From Prinsepia uniflora (Eukaryota > Streptophyta > Magnoliopsida > Rosales > Rosaceae), in contig CM064876.1 of the NCBI GenBank assembly GCA_032719365.1, positions 61,065,864 through 61,129,863 on the forward strand: a stretch of 64,000 bases of DNA, written 5' to 3'. The notes below the pieces were generated by a model that was not told the DNA's origin, did no database searches, and saw only the letters and a list, made by a program, of their open reading frames with translations. Positions 1-11,365 of this stretch are shown here, piece by piece (within the stretch, counting starts at the first letter, position 1; every line of letters starts with the position of its first letter). The translations under genes were made by a program, and so were the position numbers.

Positions 1-1051
1 CATGACCACAAGTAATGTCATCGCTCAAGGGGCTACTCAGGCCTCCTGCTAAGTAACTGTAATCCTCAGGCATGTGGTCCCAATTCGACCACGTCCCCTA
101 CGGTCCATCACGGGCCTACCAACTTTTCCCTCGCCTGTCACATCAACCATAATCACAGGAGCCAATCCCTGCTTCATTGCACCCCAAATGGTGCCTCTAT
201 CACTTTGTCAATCGATATAACCATTTCTTTATGATGTGATCAGACGACTTACAATTACGAGCAACAATTAACCTTAACATTTTATCACCCAGTGGACCCA
301 ACTGGCGTCCCACTGCACTGAACCATCTTCTAAATCCAAGTCTCTGTGTACTACGGGTCTCCGCCCAAACTTTCAAGCATTAAGTGGAATTGACATGACC
401 CACAGGGTTAAACCATACTCATCCATCAATTCATAATCCATTCGTATCTGACCCTATCCCAATCCTTGGCATTCCAGGTGCCAAACATGTCTCAATCAAA
501 GGGTCAATCGTTTCAGAAACCATAGTTATATGTCAACCTTTACCGCTCATCCCGAGCCCTCATACGTTACCATGACTCATCTCGAGTCCAATCTTGACTC
601 CTTTTGAGTCCAATCTCATAACAATCATCCATGCCATCATTGGCATACCCGATCACTGAGCAAATTCCGTTGTTGAATCACATCTGATACGACCTCTAAG
701 GCCTAAGGGATATCCCATCATCTTCTAAACTCGTTAGACACACATTCCACTTAAGGAAGCCACGAAGAATCATCTCATCCCGGGTCCAATCTACCCAATT
801 GTGCTACCTTTCTAGCCTCTGAGCTCTGTCACGCTTGGGACCCACACAAATTCGTGTTTAACAAATAGTATTTTATAATGTACACTGATTAACATCTGAC
901 CCCTAATCCAGGGTCAATCTCATTCCGAGATCAATCACGAGGTCTCATATACCCTCGTATACCCGTCTCACTACCAGGTCGCGCACGAGGCTTACGTTTC
1001 GGAGGCATGATGTGGCAATAGAATCAACAACCTAGTGCTTTGATACCAATT
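1..1051 (-). mobile_element. Decayed internal region of a Gypsy-type LTR retrotransposon (gag leader end)
   Basis: This is the internal part of an element read on the minus strand whose 5' LTR follows at 1052. Just inside the LTR, at 1037-1048, the minus strand reads TGGTATCAAAGC, one base from the usual initiator tRNA-Met primer-binding site. An ATG at 1008 starts a basic peptide, MPPKRKPRARPGSETG, which resembles the start of a chromovirus-like gag. It runs into a stop after about 25 codons, and no long frame remains further left. The rest of the element lies outside the window. Assignment to Gypsy rests on the LTR type and the gag-like start; the exact lineage is inferred. Confidence 0.65.
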
Positions 1052-3289
1052 TGACATGACCCGTCCTCGAAGGACATAGATAACTGTGCCCGGTCCTGCT
1101 CCCATCTGACAAGTCAACTGAAGTCCCGAATTTACCCCCAGCACTTGCCAAACAAGGGATAACCATACCTGTGCCCACTCATGCCTCTACCTCTCGAACA
1201 TCCTCGATCATTGCGCCACGACCTGGAAGGTCAATAAAACAGAAAAGGTGTGAGTGGACAAAAATAAGGTTTTAGAAATACATTTAGCAAAATACATTCT
1301 TACCCTCTAGTAGCACAAATATGCATGCATATCATAAAACATGAGTCATAGTGTGAACTAAATCAAGTATGAGCAGTGGGCCAATAAAATCAAAACATGC
1401 TTTCCCATGGTCCATAAAACTCATGTTTCTCAAATCAGTGCACAACATCAAACACATGTTTCTCAAATCAGTGTACAATATAACGTATCTGGACACAAAT
1501 ATCAATAAATCATCAATACCACCAATCCTCAATATCCAATCTCAATATCCAAGTAACCCATCACGATATCAATGCAACGCGTGCAAACTCGGGTGTCTCA
1601 TGTTCGTGTACCTCCCCAGGATCTACGACGTCTGGGTGATAACATCTCCAGGATCTACGACGTCTGGAGGATATCATCATAATCTCACACTCCTGAGATT
1701 GAGCCTCCCTCGAAGCTACTCTTCTCCAGGCAGTAGATCGTGACTACCCATAATTCGAGTCAAAACCAATCTCAAATCCCGGGTTTTCGCCCAAAACGGC
1801 AATATCATTATTTTCTCGAAAATTCCGGAAGTCACAATTCTTGTCCAAAATCATTATCGAGGGTTACTAACATCTCAATACACCTCATATAATTTTCCCC
1901 AATTTTTCTGGTTTTTAAATACGTATTTTAAACGTAACATAAACCTTCGGACCCTCGAAGGTTGACCTCACCTCGGGATTCCCACTCACGCGCCGTCATG
2001 CGCCGCCGTGAGTGGCTGCACGTGAAACCCACGAGCCTGCTACAGTGCATAGTCCCAACCCGTTTATCTGTAAAACGGGTCATGCGACTCGCGAGGTAAC
2101 CCGGCTCAATTCCTATCAATCCTGCATCATTTCTTTCAATTCAATCATCTAACAACATCATTAGGAGTCTAATTAGGGTTCTGTGAATTCAATGACATCA
2201 AACCTTACCTTAATCCATCGAATTGAACTCGAATTCTCGAAGAACACAGAACATTGTTCATCCTCCAATCTCCACAAATTCAAGTTGTTTTCTTTCAATT
2301 GATGCATCAGGAAGCATTGTGGGGTCCTATGGAACACATTTCCAAGTCCAATTTCATCATTCCATATCTCAAATTCCTCGACTCAAGCTCGAAAATTCGA
2401 AGTCTTCCCCTTCTCTGTTCTAGTCCAAAACAACCCCAATTTCTTTCATTTTTAATCTGGTCCTGGTCGAAATGATCTCAGAAGACATAATTGAACCCCA
2501 ATTTGAATCATCTCGAGCTCAAAATTCAAATTCAAATTTTTGGAAAAGTATAGTTTCACAGGTTTGGGTCTTCTAGTTCAGGGACCTAGTTTCCTCAGTT
2601 CTCCCTTACTTCTCACTTGTTAATCTCTGTACATTTATCCCACCGTCTCAGGTTTTATCCTTGGCCTGATCCATCCGTCAATTGTGATCAATTTTAAACA
2701 AGGAATGGGCGGCTATTTGTTGTCCTCATCCTTGTTCATACACGATATCATCAGCCAGGGCTACTAATCACCCAATTCCTTGTGACATGTGTCACATAGG
2801 AAGGTAAATGAGTCATCAATTAGCTGATTAATCAACCTGGCCATTAAAATTACCATTTTACCCTTCTATATACATATGACCAAAATGCCCCTAGCATTCC
2901 TCAATCCATAACTTTTTCATCCGAACCCCGATTGACGCAGGGCGCCTATCTACAGATTCAGCGTCTCGAGACCTATCCAACGGTACTTACGGAAAATCCA
3001 AATACGGTGCCGATCAAAAAGTCAACATATGGCCCCTTTGACCAATTTACCAAACTACCTTTAAACTTCCGAACATCATAACTTTCTCCTCGAATGTCGG
3101 AATCGGGCGTGCCACCTGTCTATGAACTCGTAACGTCCCGAAATACGTCACAGTCATCGGTAAAAGTACATTTGACCGCTCAAACCAAAAGTCAACCGTT
3201 CGCCCAAGTCCAGGGGTAAAATCGTCATTTTCTTCAAATTTTCAAAATTTTCCTTTTCCTTTTTTTTTTTGAATTTCCGGGTTGTTACA
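1052..3289 (-). repeat. Gypsy-type LTR, 5' LTR of a minus-strand element (about 2.2 kb)
   Basis: The plus strand begins TGACATGACCCGTCC and ends GGGTTGTTACA, so in element orientation it reads TGTAAC...GTCA. The same end signatures bound the LTRs at 4524, 26575, 32396, 43964 and, in reverse orientation, 50856. A primer-binding-like site adjoins the left edge, which fixes the orientation. The LTR contains a two-unit hairpin repeat at 1615-1669. The open frames inside it are short and not protein-like. Confidence 0.75.
1615..1669. repeat. Two-unit tandem hairpin repeat inside a Gypsy LTR
   Basis: Two copies share the core GATCTACGACGT. The first is bracketed by CCCAG (1615-1619) and CTGGG (1632-1636), the second by CTCCAG (1646-1651) and CTGGAG (1664-1669). 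The arms differ between the copies but are complementary within each copy. Confidence 0.6.
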
Positions 3290-4030
3290 AAATAGCCCAA
3301 AAGGATCGGGAATTACTCAAACGAGGCTCTAAATGGATGAAAAAGGCCTCAATACCATCAAAAATAGGTTTGGAAAGGTAAAAAACACACGGTGTCAAGC
3401 CAATAAGTAAAGGCATTTACCCAAAATAAACTCTCCATCAAATATTAAAAAAAAACTATATGATGTAAAAATATCAAATGTAATAAAAAGGGTGTCAAGC
3501 CAAAATAAAACCCTCCACAACCTACAACTAGCTAAACACAACCCGGCCTCTATAACCTACAACTAGTTATAACAGCTATTAATTTAAAAAAAAAAAAAGA
3601 CAGTTGAGCCACATCAAGCTATTCTCTCAATTTACACTTAAAGCCACTATACCAAAGTGGAGACGGGGAGCCTCAACAACTGATTAAAGCACATACATAG
3701 CTCACACCTAATGGAGAAAATTACATATGGAGGGGTAGCTTAGACTGAAAGTAGACGAAAATCGTTCTTCTTCTACCTTGGAGTTAAACTTCTTTGTTGG
3801 TTGTCCCCCGAAATTACAAAGAGATGGGAAGCTATTCTCTCTTACTTATCAGAAAAAAAAGTTATTCTGCTCTCTCTCCAATCTCATAGCCCTTCCATTT
3901 AAGGGATATTTAGATACATGTCTACTAGTAAATTTGAACCTGGATATGCAAAACTTTAGGAAAAAAAAAGAGAAAAAATAATTCAGTTTGAAAAAAGGAG
4001 CTCCTGATATGTTTGTTCTTATAAATAAAT
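3290..4030. other. AT-rich stretch, no gene recognised
   Basis: No coding frame with family resemblance is visible here. The phrase GTGTCAAGCCA occurs twice, around 3393 and 3490, and there are several A- and T-tracts. It lies between a Gypsy LTR and a hAT pseudogene and is probably decayed transposon or intergenic sequence. Confidence 0.4.
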
Positions 4031-4523
4031 AAAGAAACACTAAATGTAGAGGAAAATGTGGTAGTGGAAAATATGATTGCTGATGTAGTTGAAAATAAAA
4101 ATGTTGATTTACCTAATGTTGATGTTGTTGAGAATATGGTTGAAAGAATCTAGTGAAAATAGTGCAAATGAGATGATTCATCAAAATGAAGAAAATGAAA
4201 CTAATATTGAAAAAGTGGGAAAAAATCCACATTGATAATGTTGATGATCTTAGGCAATGGAGGAACATAGACAGTATAATTTTAGTTTTCCTACATATGA
4301 GAATTCTAGACATTTCTCTACAACCCATTACAATAAGCAATTACTAAATGAAGAAACTCGTAATAGAAAATGACTAATTTATTCAAAAGATTTGGATAGT
4401 GTATTTTGTTGTTGTTGCAAATTATTCAATTTAAAAATTAATAGAAGTCAATTTGCTCATGATGGATTTGAAGATTGGAAAAATCTAAGTGACAAGCTTA
4501 GAAGCCATGACCAGAATATTGAG
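4031..4523 (+). pseudogene. hAT-family / TTF-type zinc-finger transposase-like pseudogene, 5' part
   Basis: Read on the plus strand with frame changes and stops, this stretch gives an acidic N-terminal region, then a segment with FSTTHYNKQLLNEE, then LIYSKDLDSVFCCCCKLF and DGFEDWKNLSDKLRSHDQN. These match the TTF-type zinc finger and following region of plant proteins with a C-terminal hAT dimerisation domain, a domesticated or transposon-derived group. At least one in-frame stop separates the first two recognisable segments, so the gene is dead. The reading breaks at 4523, where a solo LTR is inserted, and resumes at 7404. The CCCC run stands where the family has cysteine zinc ligands. Confidence 0.7.
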
Positions 4524-7403
4524 TGACAGGACCCACCCCGATTATCACCTCGATAACCGAGGTGAACCCTGCTCCCGTCTGACAACCACAACTAAAGACC
4601 AAAACAACCTTACTAAAACCACAAATTTACATTGCCAGACAAGGGAGAAAAGTTATATCATTTACAGAGCATAGTATAGTAGTAAAACAAAACAAGCCCT
4701 ACGGTAAGCTAAGCGCGCAACGGATGACTTTATGCCTCGACTTCTGCCTCAACGGTATCCCCAACGCTCGCACCACGATCTGGAGGGTGTTAAAAACATT
4801 AAAAATGTGAGTGTACTAAAAGAAATAAGAGTTCTAAAAGCAGTTTCATAAAGAAATCAAGGTTACACCCTCCTTTTTGAAAACATGCATGCATAACCCA
4901 GTAACTTAAAATAACAGTAGTACGAAAAGAAACAACGTGCAGAAATCATCAGAAATCAAAACCAAAGTTCAGGCCCTCGGCCCTAAATCCATCAAATAAG
5001 TAATTCACGTCACAGCCCAAAACTTTTGCAAAATCAGTGAAAACCAGTGAAAACATCGATCATACAAGTTTACTGGATCTCAAGTGCGCCCGAGTCTTTA
5101 AACTCAAAACACAATTCGCAATTACCAGGCCTTCCCGGGATATCCACGAGTCTTTAAACTCAAAACGCAATCATAGGCCTTGGGGGGTATCATTATCACC
5201 GAGTCTTTAAACTCAAAGCCATACCGAGTCTTTAAACTCAAAACACATCAGTCTAGGGCCTCGCCCCGTAAATCAATCCGAGTCTTTAAACTCAAAACCA
5301 GATCCAGTGGATTTTTCCTAGTGTTTAAACTCAAAACCATTTTCCATGTATAAGAAAATCCATCAAAATCCGAAAACCAAAGAAAAACTGGAAATCTTCG
5401 AAAACCAACACTTCGTTTGATAAAAAAGGGAACTTCCTCCCGAATTTCATTTCCAATCTCAAATTAAGTCCACAAATCATAACAAAACAGAGTGCATAGA
5501 AACATATTCATTCGTCCAAAACCATACCCCAAAGCATCACAAAAATCATATTCTCGAAATACGTGCAATCCGATAAGTAAACAAGTTATAGAAAAACATA
5601 ATTAAATAAAGCAAGAATATGGAGACATAATTCATGAAATCATATACCGAAAGCACAAAAGCATGATCGAAACATAATTAAATAAGTAAAAATAGGTATG
5701 CATGCTCGGTTAGAAAACAAACAGTCCACTCACAACTTCCGTGCCCGTCAATCGCGTCCCGTGCGAACCTCAGCTGTCTCAGGCAAATCCAGACCTGTCA
5801 AAGTCTCCAAAACGGGTCATAAACATCTCACGTAAGCTTATCCTAATTTCCCTACTTTTCCCGAACTTCTAAACGTACGTAAACGGGACCCTAAACCTTC
5901 GACCACTTAAAACTAACCCGAGACATTGCCCAATTGTCCTGAAACCTATCCCAAAAGATTCGTCACAAAGAGTCGACTAAAAACCTAGTTGGAAGGTTCC
6001 TCAGAACAGCTGCCACGTACCCCCACGCGCCGCCCAAAGTGGCTGCACGTGGGCCTCACGCGCCTGCACACAGAGTCATCTTCAACCTCTGTCCAGCCGG
6101 TTCAGACAGGGCTGGCCGAACTGAACCGGCGTGACCGGTTCTCAGCCGTTCGTCAGCCGTTTCGGTTCCTTTTTCCACCAAACTCTTCGTCCTCATCCTA
6201 GCAACTAATCCCACTCACTAAAACACAACAACACAGCCTAAATCTCAGCTCCCAAACTCGAACTTAAACCCGTCCCAAACCCCTGTCTCTAAATCCGGCC
6301 ACCCGTGCATCCCCCCGTCACGGCTTCTCAACTGGAGGTTCCTAGGGACTTCCTAAACCTAGTAGAACCCACAAAATCCTTCGACTCAGTCCCAACCTTC
6401 ATGACCTAAACGTTGAATCAAAACTTCCAAACAGAGGAAACAGAAAAACCTCACCTGTCTGTGCGCTGCCATGAACGCCGCTGTATCCCAGCCCGTCCAA
6501 CGTCTCGTCTCTGCCTTCTGATCACTCCCTCACTCTGAATTTGAACGGTTTGATCGAACACAGCAACACCACCACCTCGATTCTTCTCTGTTTTCCTGAA
6601 AACTTTACCCGCACACCCATAAGTTTTCCTCATCCTCCTCACAACTCATTCATCAGTTCTCACTTAATCTCTACTCACTCTCACCAGGTCACAAAGTCTC
6701 ACACTTCCCTGCAATTCGATCGATTTCCCCCTTACTCTCAGTCTCTGTTTCTCTCTAGCACGACTCACACACACGACCAAATTAATTTGAACCGTGCAAC
6801 TAGCCTAGAACCCACTAGACACAGTGCACATGTCAAACTCCTGTGGTCCCCAAACTCAAAATATCCAATTACTCATGTACACTTGGCCTTATCAGATTGG
6901 CCCCATTCTCAAGGTACAAAAAGACCAAAATACCCCTAATCTCCAAATTACGATTCTACCCTTAACCGTTCTAGACCCGTGTCTCACTCGTCCAACGTCC
7001 GATGAAGGCATGCCGCCTGTCGTTGTACTCAGGACGACGAGACCTACCTAACGATCCTCGGTCTACGTGTAAAAACTCTGTCGTGTGAAAAGTCAACTTT
7101 TTCCCCTTCGTTTACCCAAATTACGGTAATGCCCTCAACCTTCCGAACATCATAACTTCCTCCTCGGATGTCGGAATCGGGCGTGCCACCTGTCTACGGA
7201 CTCGTGACGTCCCAAACTACGTCACGGTCATCGGTCAATACCCAATTGACCGCCCGAACTCAAAGTCAACCTTTTGCCCAAACTAGGGGCAAAATCGTCC
7301 TTCTACGCCAAACGTCCAACAGTACCCAACTAAACACCGATTAAGCCCACTAATCCGTCACTAAGCACTTCCTTAATCCCGACTCCCAGGACGGGTCCTT
7401 ACA
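4524..7403 (-). mobile_element. Solo LTR of a Gypsy-type element (2,880 bp) with perfect TSD
   Basis: The LTR starts TGACAGGACCCACCCC and ends GACGGGTCCTTACA. It is flanked by the direct 5-bp repeat TTGAG at 4519-4523 and 7404-7408, the signature of one integration followed by LTR-LTR recombination. It interrupts the hAT-like pseudogene: removing it and one TSD copy restores continuous homology. End sequences place it in the same LTR group as those at 1052 and 26575. It contains the GAGTCTTTAAACTC array at about 5088-5336 and no coding sequence. Confidence 0.9.
5088..5336. repeat. Tandem palindromic GAGTCTTTAAACTC array inside the solo LTR
   Basis: Five exact GAGTCTTTAAACTC motifs and one variant (TAGTGTTTAAACTC) are spaced about 20 to 60 bp apart, each followed by CAAA. 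The motif has complementary outer arms, GAGT and ACTC. Spacer stretches contain further GGCC- and CCCGGG-type dyads. Confidence 0.75.
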
Positions 7404-7740
7404 TTGAGCATGTGACTAATATGAATAGTTGAATTGATTTAGAAACCAGATTATCAACAAATAATACAGTTGATACGAAATTAATAAAACAAATTAACAA
7501 AGAGAAAAAAATTTGGAAAGAACTATAAGAATAATATCAACTATTAAAACTCTTGTAAAACTCTTGTTAAATAATTTGACTTTCCATTGAACAAATATTA
7601 AGCTTCCTCGGCCAAGAAAACAATGGGATTTTTAAGCTTTATTGAAGCTACTAGACGATTGATCCAACATTTAAAGATCAATTGCGACACATAGATGAAG
7701 GATCTTGGTCCAATAACAATAGAAGAACACTTATTCATAG
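7404..7740 (+). pseudogene. hAT-family / TTF-type zinc-finger pseudogene, continuation after the solo LTR
   Basis: After the TSD the plus strand continues EHVTNMNS, then a stop, then IDLETRLSTNNTVDTKLIKQ, and on through KEKKIWKE. Further on, after frame changes, it gives pieces such as QENNGIF and the region around HIDEGSW. These follow the order of plant TTF-zinc-finger/hAT-dimerisation proteins directly downstream of the segment ending at 4523. Multiple stops and frameshifts mark it as a relic. The catalytic core and C-terminal dimerisation region are not recognisable. Confidence 0.65.
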
Positions 7741-9305
7741 TCTTAACCCCTGGACCAAAATGATGAGATAAAGGCCCAAGTCGCTAAGCTGCTTAACCTC
7801 TTGTGTGATTGTGGGCTACATGAGCTTTTGTCAAAGCCTCAGCCCTTGGTCCAACAGCCCGCCTAGAACCCCAATGATAAGTTTTGAATTAAGCATCATT
7901 TTATACCCTTTATTCTTATATTTTAATGTTTAAATACCAAACAATAGGAGAAAATAACTTATTTTGTGAGAAATGTGCAGAATTAGATTAAGCTCAAAAA
8001 TTACAAGAATTTAGGCAAAAAAATCACCTCAATTGGAGTTGTAACGAAGAAATTATGATCGAATGAAAGGAGGCCACCAAAAACCACTCAGGAATTCGGT
8101 AGGGGGCTACCGAACCCATTTAACCAGCCGAAAAGTGTATTTGGCAGGCGCTTACCAATTCGCAGGCGTGACCTTCGGCGCACGTGTACCGACGACGAAC
8201 ACCTTGCTTCAACTCGCGTCTACCGAAGGACTTCTATTTTCTTCGGCGCGCACCTACCGAACCTCCTTGCAAGCGTTCAACGGGCGTCCACCGATTGCCC
8301 TTCCAGCCCTTCCTTGTGTCGTTGACCTTGCGTTGACCACCTCATTCTAGCCCAAATTTTGGTGAGCTTCTATTGAATCGTTTCCTGTTAAATTCCAGCT
8401 CTTTTTTCCTTCATTTTTGAGGAAAATTGTTCAACCATTTTCGAGGAAAATTGTTCAATCCAAGCTTAGATTTGTTTCCTTTTTATCTAGAAAACCTTTT
8501 TAATTAGGATTTTTTTTTACCTTTTACCTTTAGAACTTTAATTTAATTAGTTTAATCCTTTTCCTTTTAGAATTTGAATTGTTAACTCCTATTTATTTGA
8601 GGATTAATTTTCTCCTATAAATAAGGAGCTTTAGGTTATTTGTAAGGGTCGCCCATTTTTGTACCAAAGCTCTACTTAACCAAATTTCCCTCTTCAATAA
8701 TTCGAGATTTCCTTATAAAAATCCAATCACACCATATTCCATCATAAACACCGTCACCCGCGACATATAGGGCAGTTCCTAAGTGTCTCACCAAGGAGTG
8801 TCGACCACTTAGCATCCATAGGACAGTTCCCAAAGAGAAAAAGTGTAACACGACCTCTTTACCTTATGATTTTCTTTTGTTATTGAATGATCGTTTTGTT
8901 GAATTGATCTTTAATATAATTATTGTTTTATATTTTATAAAAATTTCAATAATCTTCCATGTGTTTAAATATCTTGGTTTTTGTTATACTGGTATGTTGT
9001 GCTTAATGCTTGATTAGATATAGGGTAATTCCCAAGTCTTAGATCATTGAAAGTGTACAGGGTAGTTCCCGAGCACGTATTTGAAATAATATGCTTGTAT
9101 TTCGTAGAACTAAGGTTATGGAATTTCGTAGATTTTGGAATTGGCATAAGTTGTAAGACCCGTGTCCTGGAGGGAACTGTGAACGATCTCACATTCCTGC
9201 GAGGGGGGAATGGTCTGGGAAGGGAATGGTGGTGTGCCTTAAAGGTGTAGGCACACACCTATCTAACACGAGGCCTTTTGAGAGCTCAAGTGGCTTTGGG
9301 GAAGA

Positions 9306-9375
9306 TTGGAACCCCAAAGTTAAGCGAGTTGAGACTGGTGCAATTCCATGATGAGTAACCCCCTGGGAAGTTGCA
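9306..9375 (+). repeat. 5S rRNA-like segment in Cassandra 5' LTR
   Basis: The sequence carries the 5S A-box-like AGTTAAGCG and, about 25 bp on, GATGAGTAACCCCCTGGGAAG, which corresponds to the 5S box C with a few changes from the usual GATGGGTGACC. This is a retrotransposon-borne 5S derivative, not a functional rRNA gene. The upstream half of 5S is poorly conserved. Confidence 0.75.
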
Positions 9376-9710
9376 CCGTGAGCTCCCGAAAACAAAACCG
9401 TGAGGGCAAGGGCAAGGAGGCCCAAAGCGGAAAATATCGTGCTAGATGAGTTGGGTCCTGACCGAGGAGGGTTGGGTCCTGACAGAATGGTATCAGAGCC
9501 AGACCCCGATCGGGAAGTGTACCAGCGAGGACGCTGGGCCTTAAAGGGGGTGGATTGTAAGACCCGTGTCCTGGAGGGAACTGTGAACGATCCCACATTC
9601 CTGCGAGGGGGGATTTGTCTGGGAAGGAAATGGTGGTGTGCCTAAATGGTGTAGGCACACACCTATCTAGCACGAGGCCTTTTGGGAGCTCAAGTGGCTT
9701 TGGGGAAGAT

Positions 9711-9779
9711 TGGAACCCCAAAGTTAAGCGAGTTGAGACTAGTGCAATTTCATGATGGGTGACCCCCTGGGAAGTTGCA
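9711..9779 (+). repeat. 5S rRNA-like segment in Cassandra 3' LTR
   Basis: The same segment occurs in the second LTR, with AGTTAAGCG and GATGGGTGACCCCCTGGGAAG. Its box C is closer to genuine 5S than the copy in the first LTR, so this LTR is the more likely of the two to retain an internal Pol III promoter. Confidence 0.78.
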
Positions 9780-10150
9780 CCGTGAGCTCCCGAAAACAAA
9801 ACCGTGAGGGCAAGGGTAAGGAGGCCCAAAACGGAAAATATCGTGCTAGATGAGTCGGGTCCTGACCGAGGAGGGTTGGGTCATGACATAATTTATGAAT
9901 GAGTTAGGTTTAAAGATGAGTTGACCATGTATAAATAATAGATTAAGTTAGTTTAGATTATTAATCATGTAGGATAATAGAAACAATCAACTACCCGCTA
10001 ATTAATTAATCAAACGATAATCATGCTTAGTTACCCTCAATCCCCGATTAAGAACGATCCCTACTTATCAATGTTACATCTACACAAAAGGGTTTTAAAT
10101 TGCATGTATTTTCAATAAGTGTTAATTTAATGCTTAGTTTTTGCGTATCA

Positions 10151-10900
10151 ATTTTTGCTACCGTTGCCAGGGAGTGAAAAATCTCTTGTGTGATTTCGTT
10201 TGTGTAAATATGTTTATAATGTAAATATTTTAGTTGTGCATAAACACCATACTTGTTTGTACATACCATCTTGTTTGTAAATACCATATTTGACTTCCCT
10301 TACTTGTCAATATTCTCAATAATATTTCTTATGTATATTCTTTTCTATATCTCATCTTCTTTTTATGTACATATTCACACCTAACGCTCTTGAAGGAACA
10401 CTCTATATGCAATTAACTTAATCTAAGACCCATGAGCTAGACTTGGGGACGCCCTTGTCAAGGAGATTACACATGAATTTGACCCTCGACTTCAAGATAG
10501 ATTGACGCCTTACCTAAAGGTAATGGGAGAGCACTATGTGGAGTTCGAAAGAGTGCATAGATCTCGCATCGAATGAGTTTATTGAAGCACTTCGTCTAGG
10601 CTGAAGTCGTTAAAATCAAGCGCTTGTTGGGAGGCAACCCAATGGAGGAGTCTACAACAGATTTTCATTCTCTTCCCTTTTCTTTTATTTTTGTTTGTTT
10701 TTATTTTTTTTATTGTTGTAAAACTCTATCTCCTACTTGATTCTATGCTTTTTCCTTTGATATATTGAGGTTGATGCCAAATTTAAGTGTGAGGGACGGG
10801 TTTACAACTTTGTGAGTCTTACTTTGCAAAAAAAAAAAAAAAATCAAAAGGTTGTCACATTTTTTTTAGTTGTTTTCTACACAATCGTGCAGGAAAGCTA
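10151..10900 (+). mobile_element. Internally deleted Athila/Tat-like Gypsy internal region
   Basis: After the primer-site-like stretch there is no gag-pol. At about 10610-10650 lies AAGCGCTTGTTGGGAGGCAACCCAA, and near 10770 GATGCCAAATTTAAGTGTG. Both phrases are familiar from the 3' noncoding region after pol in Athila/Tat-like elements. The coding region therefore seems to have been lost by internal deletion. A 3' LTR was not identified. Confidence 0.45.
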
Positions 10901-11365
10901 AAGCTAGGTTATGATGATCCCACTTTGACATTGAAAGGTTGATGAAGAAAGACTTTTAATCTAACAATAAAAAATAGTACACTGCTTCTTAAGATGGAGC
11001 CTGCTCAAAGTGATGACTCACGTGGAAGGTTTCAAATATATGGGACCAGATAGTTTGATACCTTGGCAACACGTAGATAAGGTATAGAAGGGTAACTGTG
11101 GAGACAGATTCAGAGTTTGGTAAAGCTGTTAAATCAGAAGGGTAGTGATGTGTCCATTGCTAATATCCTTCATGATACTTTGTTTTATGTGAGTCCTTTG
11201 AGTCTGTTTTAATTTTGTCTCTAGGGATTGTAACATGAAAGCTCATGGTGTGCCTAATCTTGAGTATTAGCATAGAGTGCCCACTTACAAATGTGGGATC
11301 CACATTCCACATTTTACTTCAGAAACTAAAGGAAGGGTTCAAGTTAGGCAGAGTAATTTTCTTAC
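10901..11365. other. No gene recognised
   Basis: This is a transition between Athila-like sequence and the captured gene fragments. No frame with family resemblance or clear TE terminus was found. Confidence 0.3.

Larger units (their letters stand above)
9152..9888 (+). mobile_element. Cassandra-type TRIM retrotransposon (complete, 737 bp)
   Basis: Two 333-bp direct LTRs (9152-9484 and 9556-9888) start TGTAAGACCCGTGTCC and end CTGACA/ATGACA. They flank a 71-bp internal domain holding only a primer-binding site, TGGTATCAGAGCC at 9488-9500, complementary to initiator tRNA-Met, and a polypurine tract, AAAGGGGGTGGAT, at 9543-9555. There is no coding capacity, as expected for a TRIM moved in trans. 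Flanking 5-mers TAAGT and TAATT are a one-mismatch TSD. The LTRs contain 5S-rRNA-like sequence, the hallmark of Cassandra elements. Confidence 0.92.
7875..10150 (+). repeat. Probable Athila/Tat-like Gypsy 5' LTR, interrupted by Cassandra
   Basis: The sequence starts TGATAAGTTTTGAATTAAGC and ends GCGTATCA. It is followed within a few bases by TTTGCTACCGTTGCCAGGGAG, a mutated form of the GGCGCCGTTGCCGGGGA-type primer site typical of Athila/Tat-like Gypsy elements. Repeated phrases on GGGCAGTTCC / GGACAGTTCC / GGGTAGTTCC occur at 8770, 8820 and 9060. The Cassandra element at 9152-9888 splits it, so the LTR proper is about 1.5 kb. The left boundary is inferred from the TGATAA start alone. Confidence 0.55.

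Noticed and set aside
9189..9829. Long open frames across the Cassandra LTRs on both strands
   Set aside because: They repeat with the LTR and cross the 5S-like and primer-site sequence; TRIM elements are noncoding.
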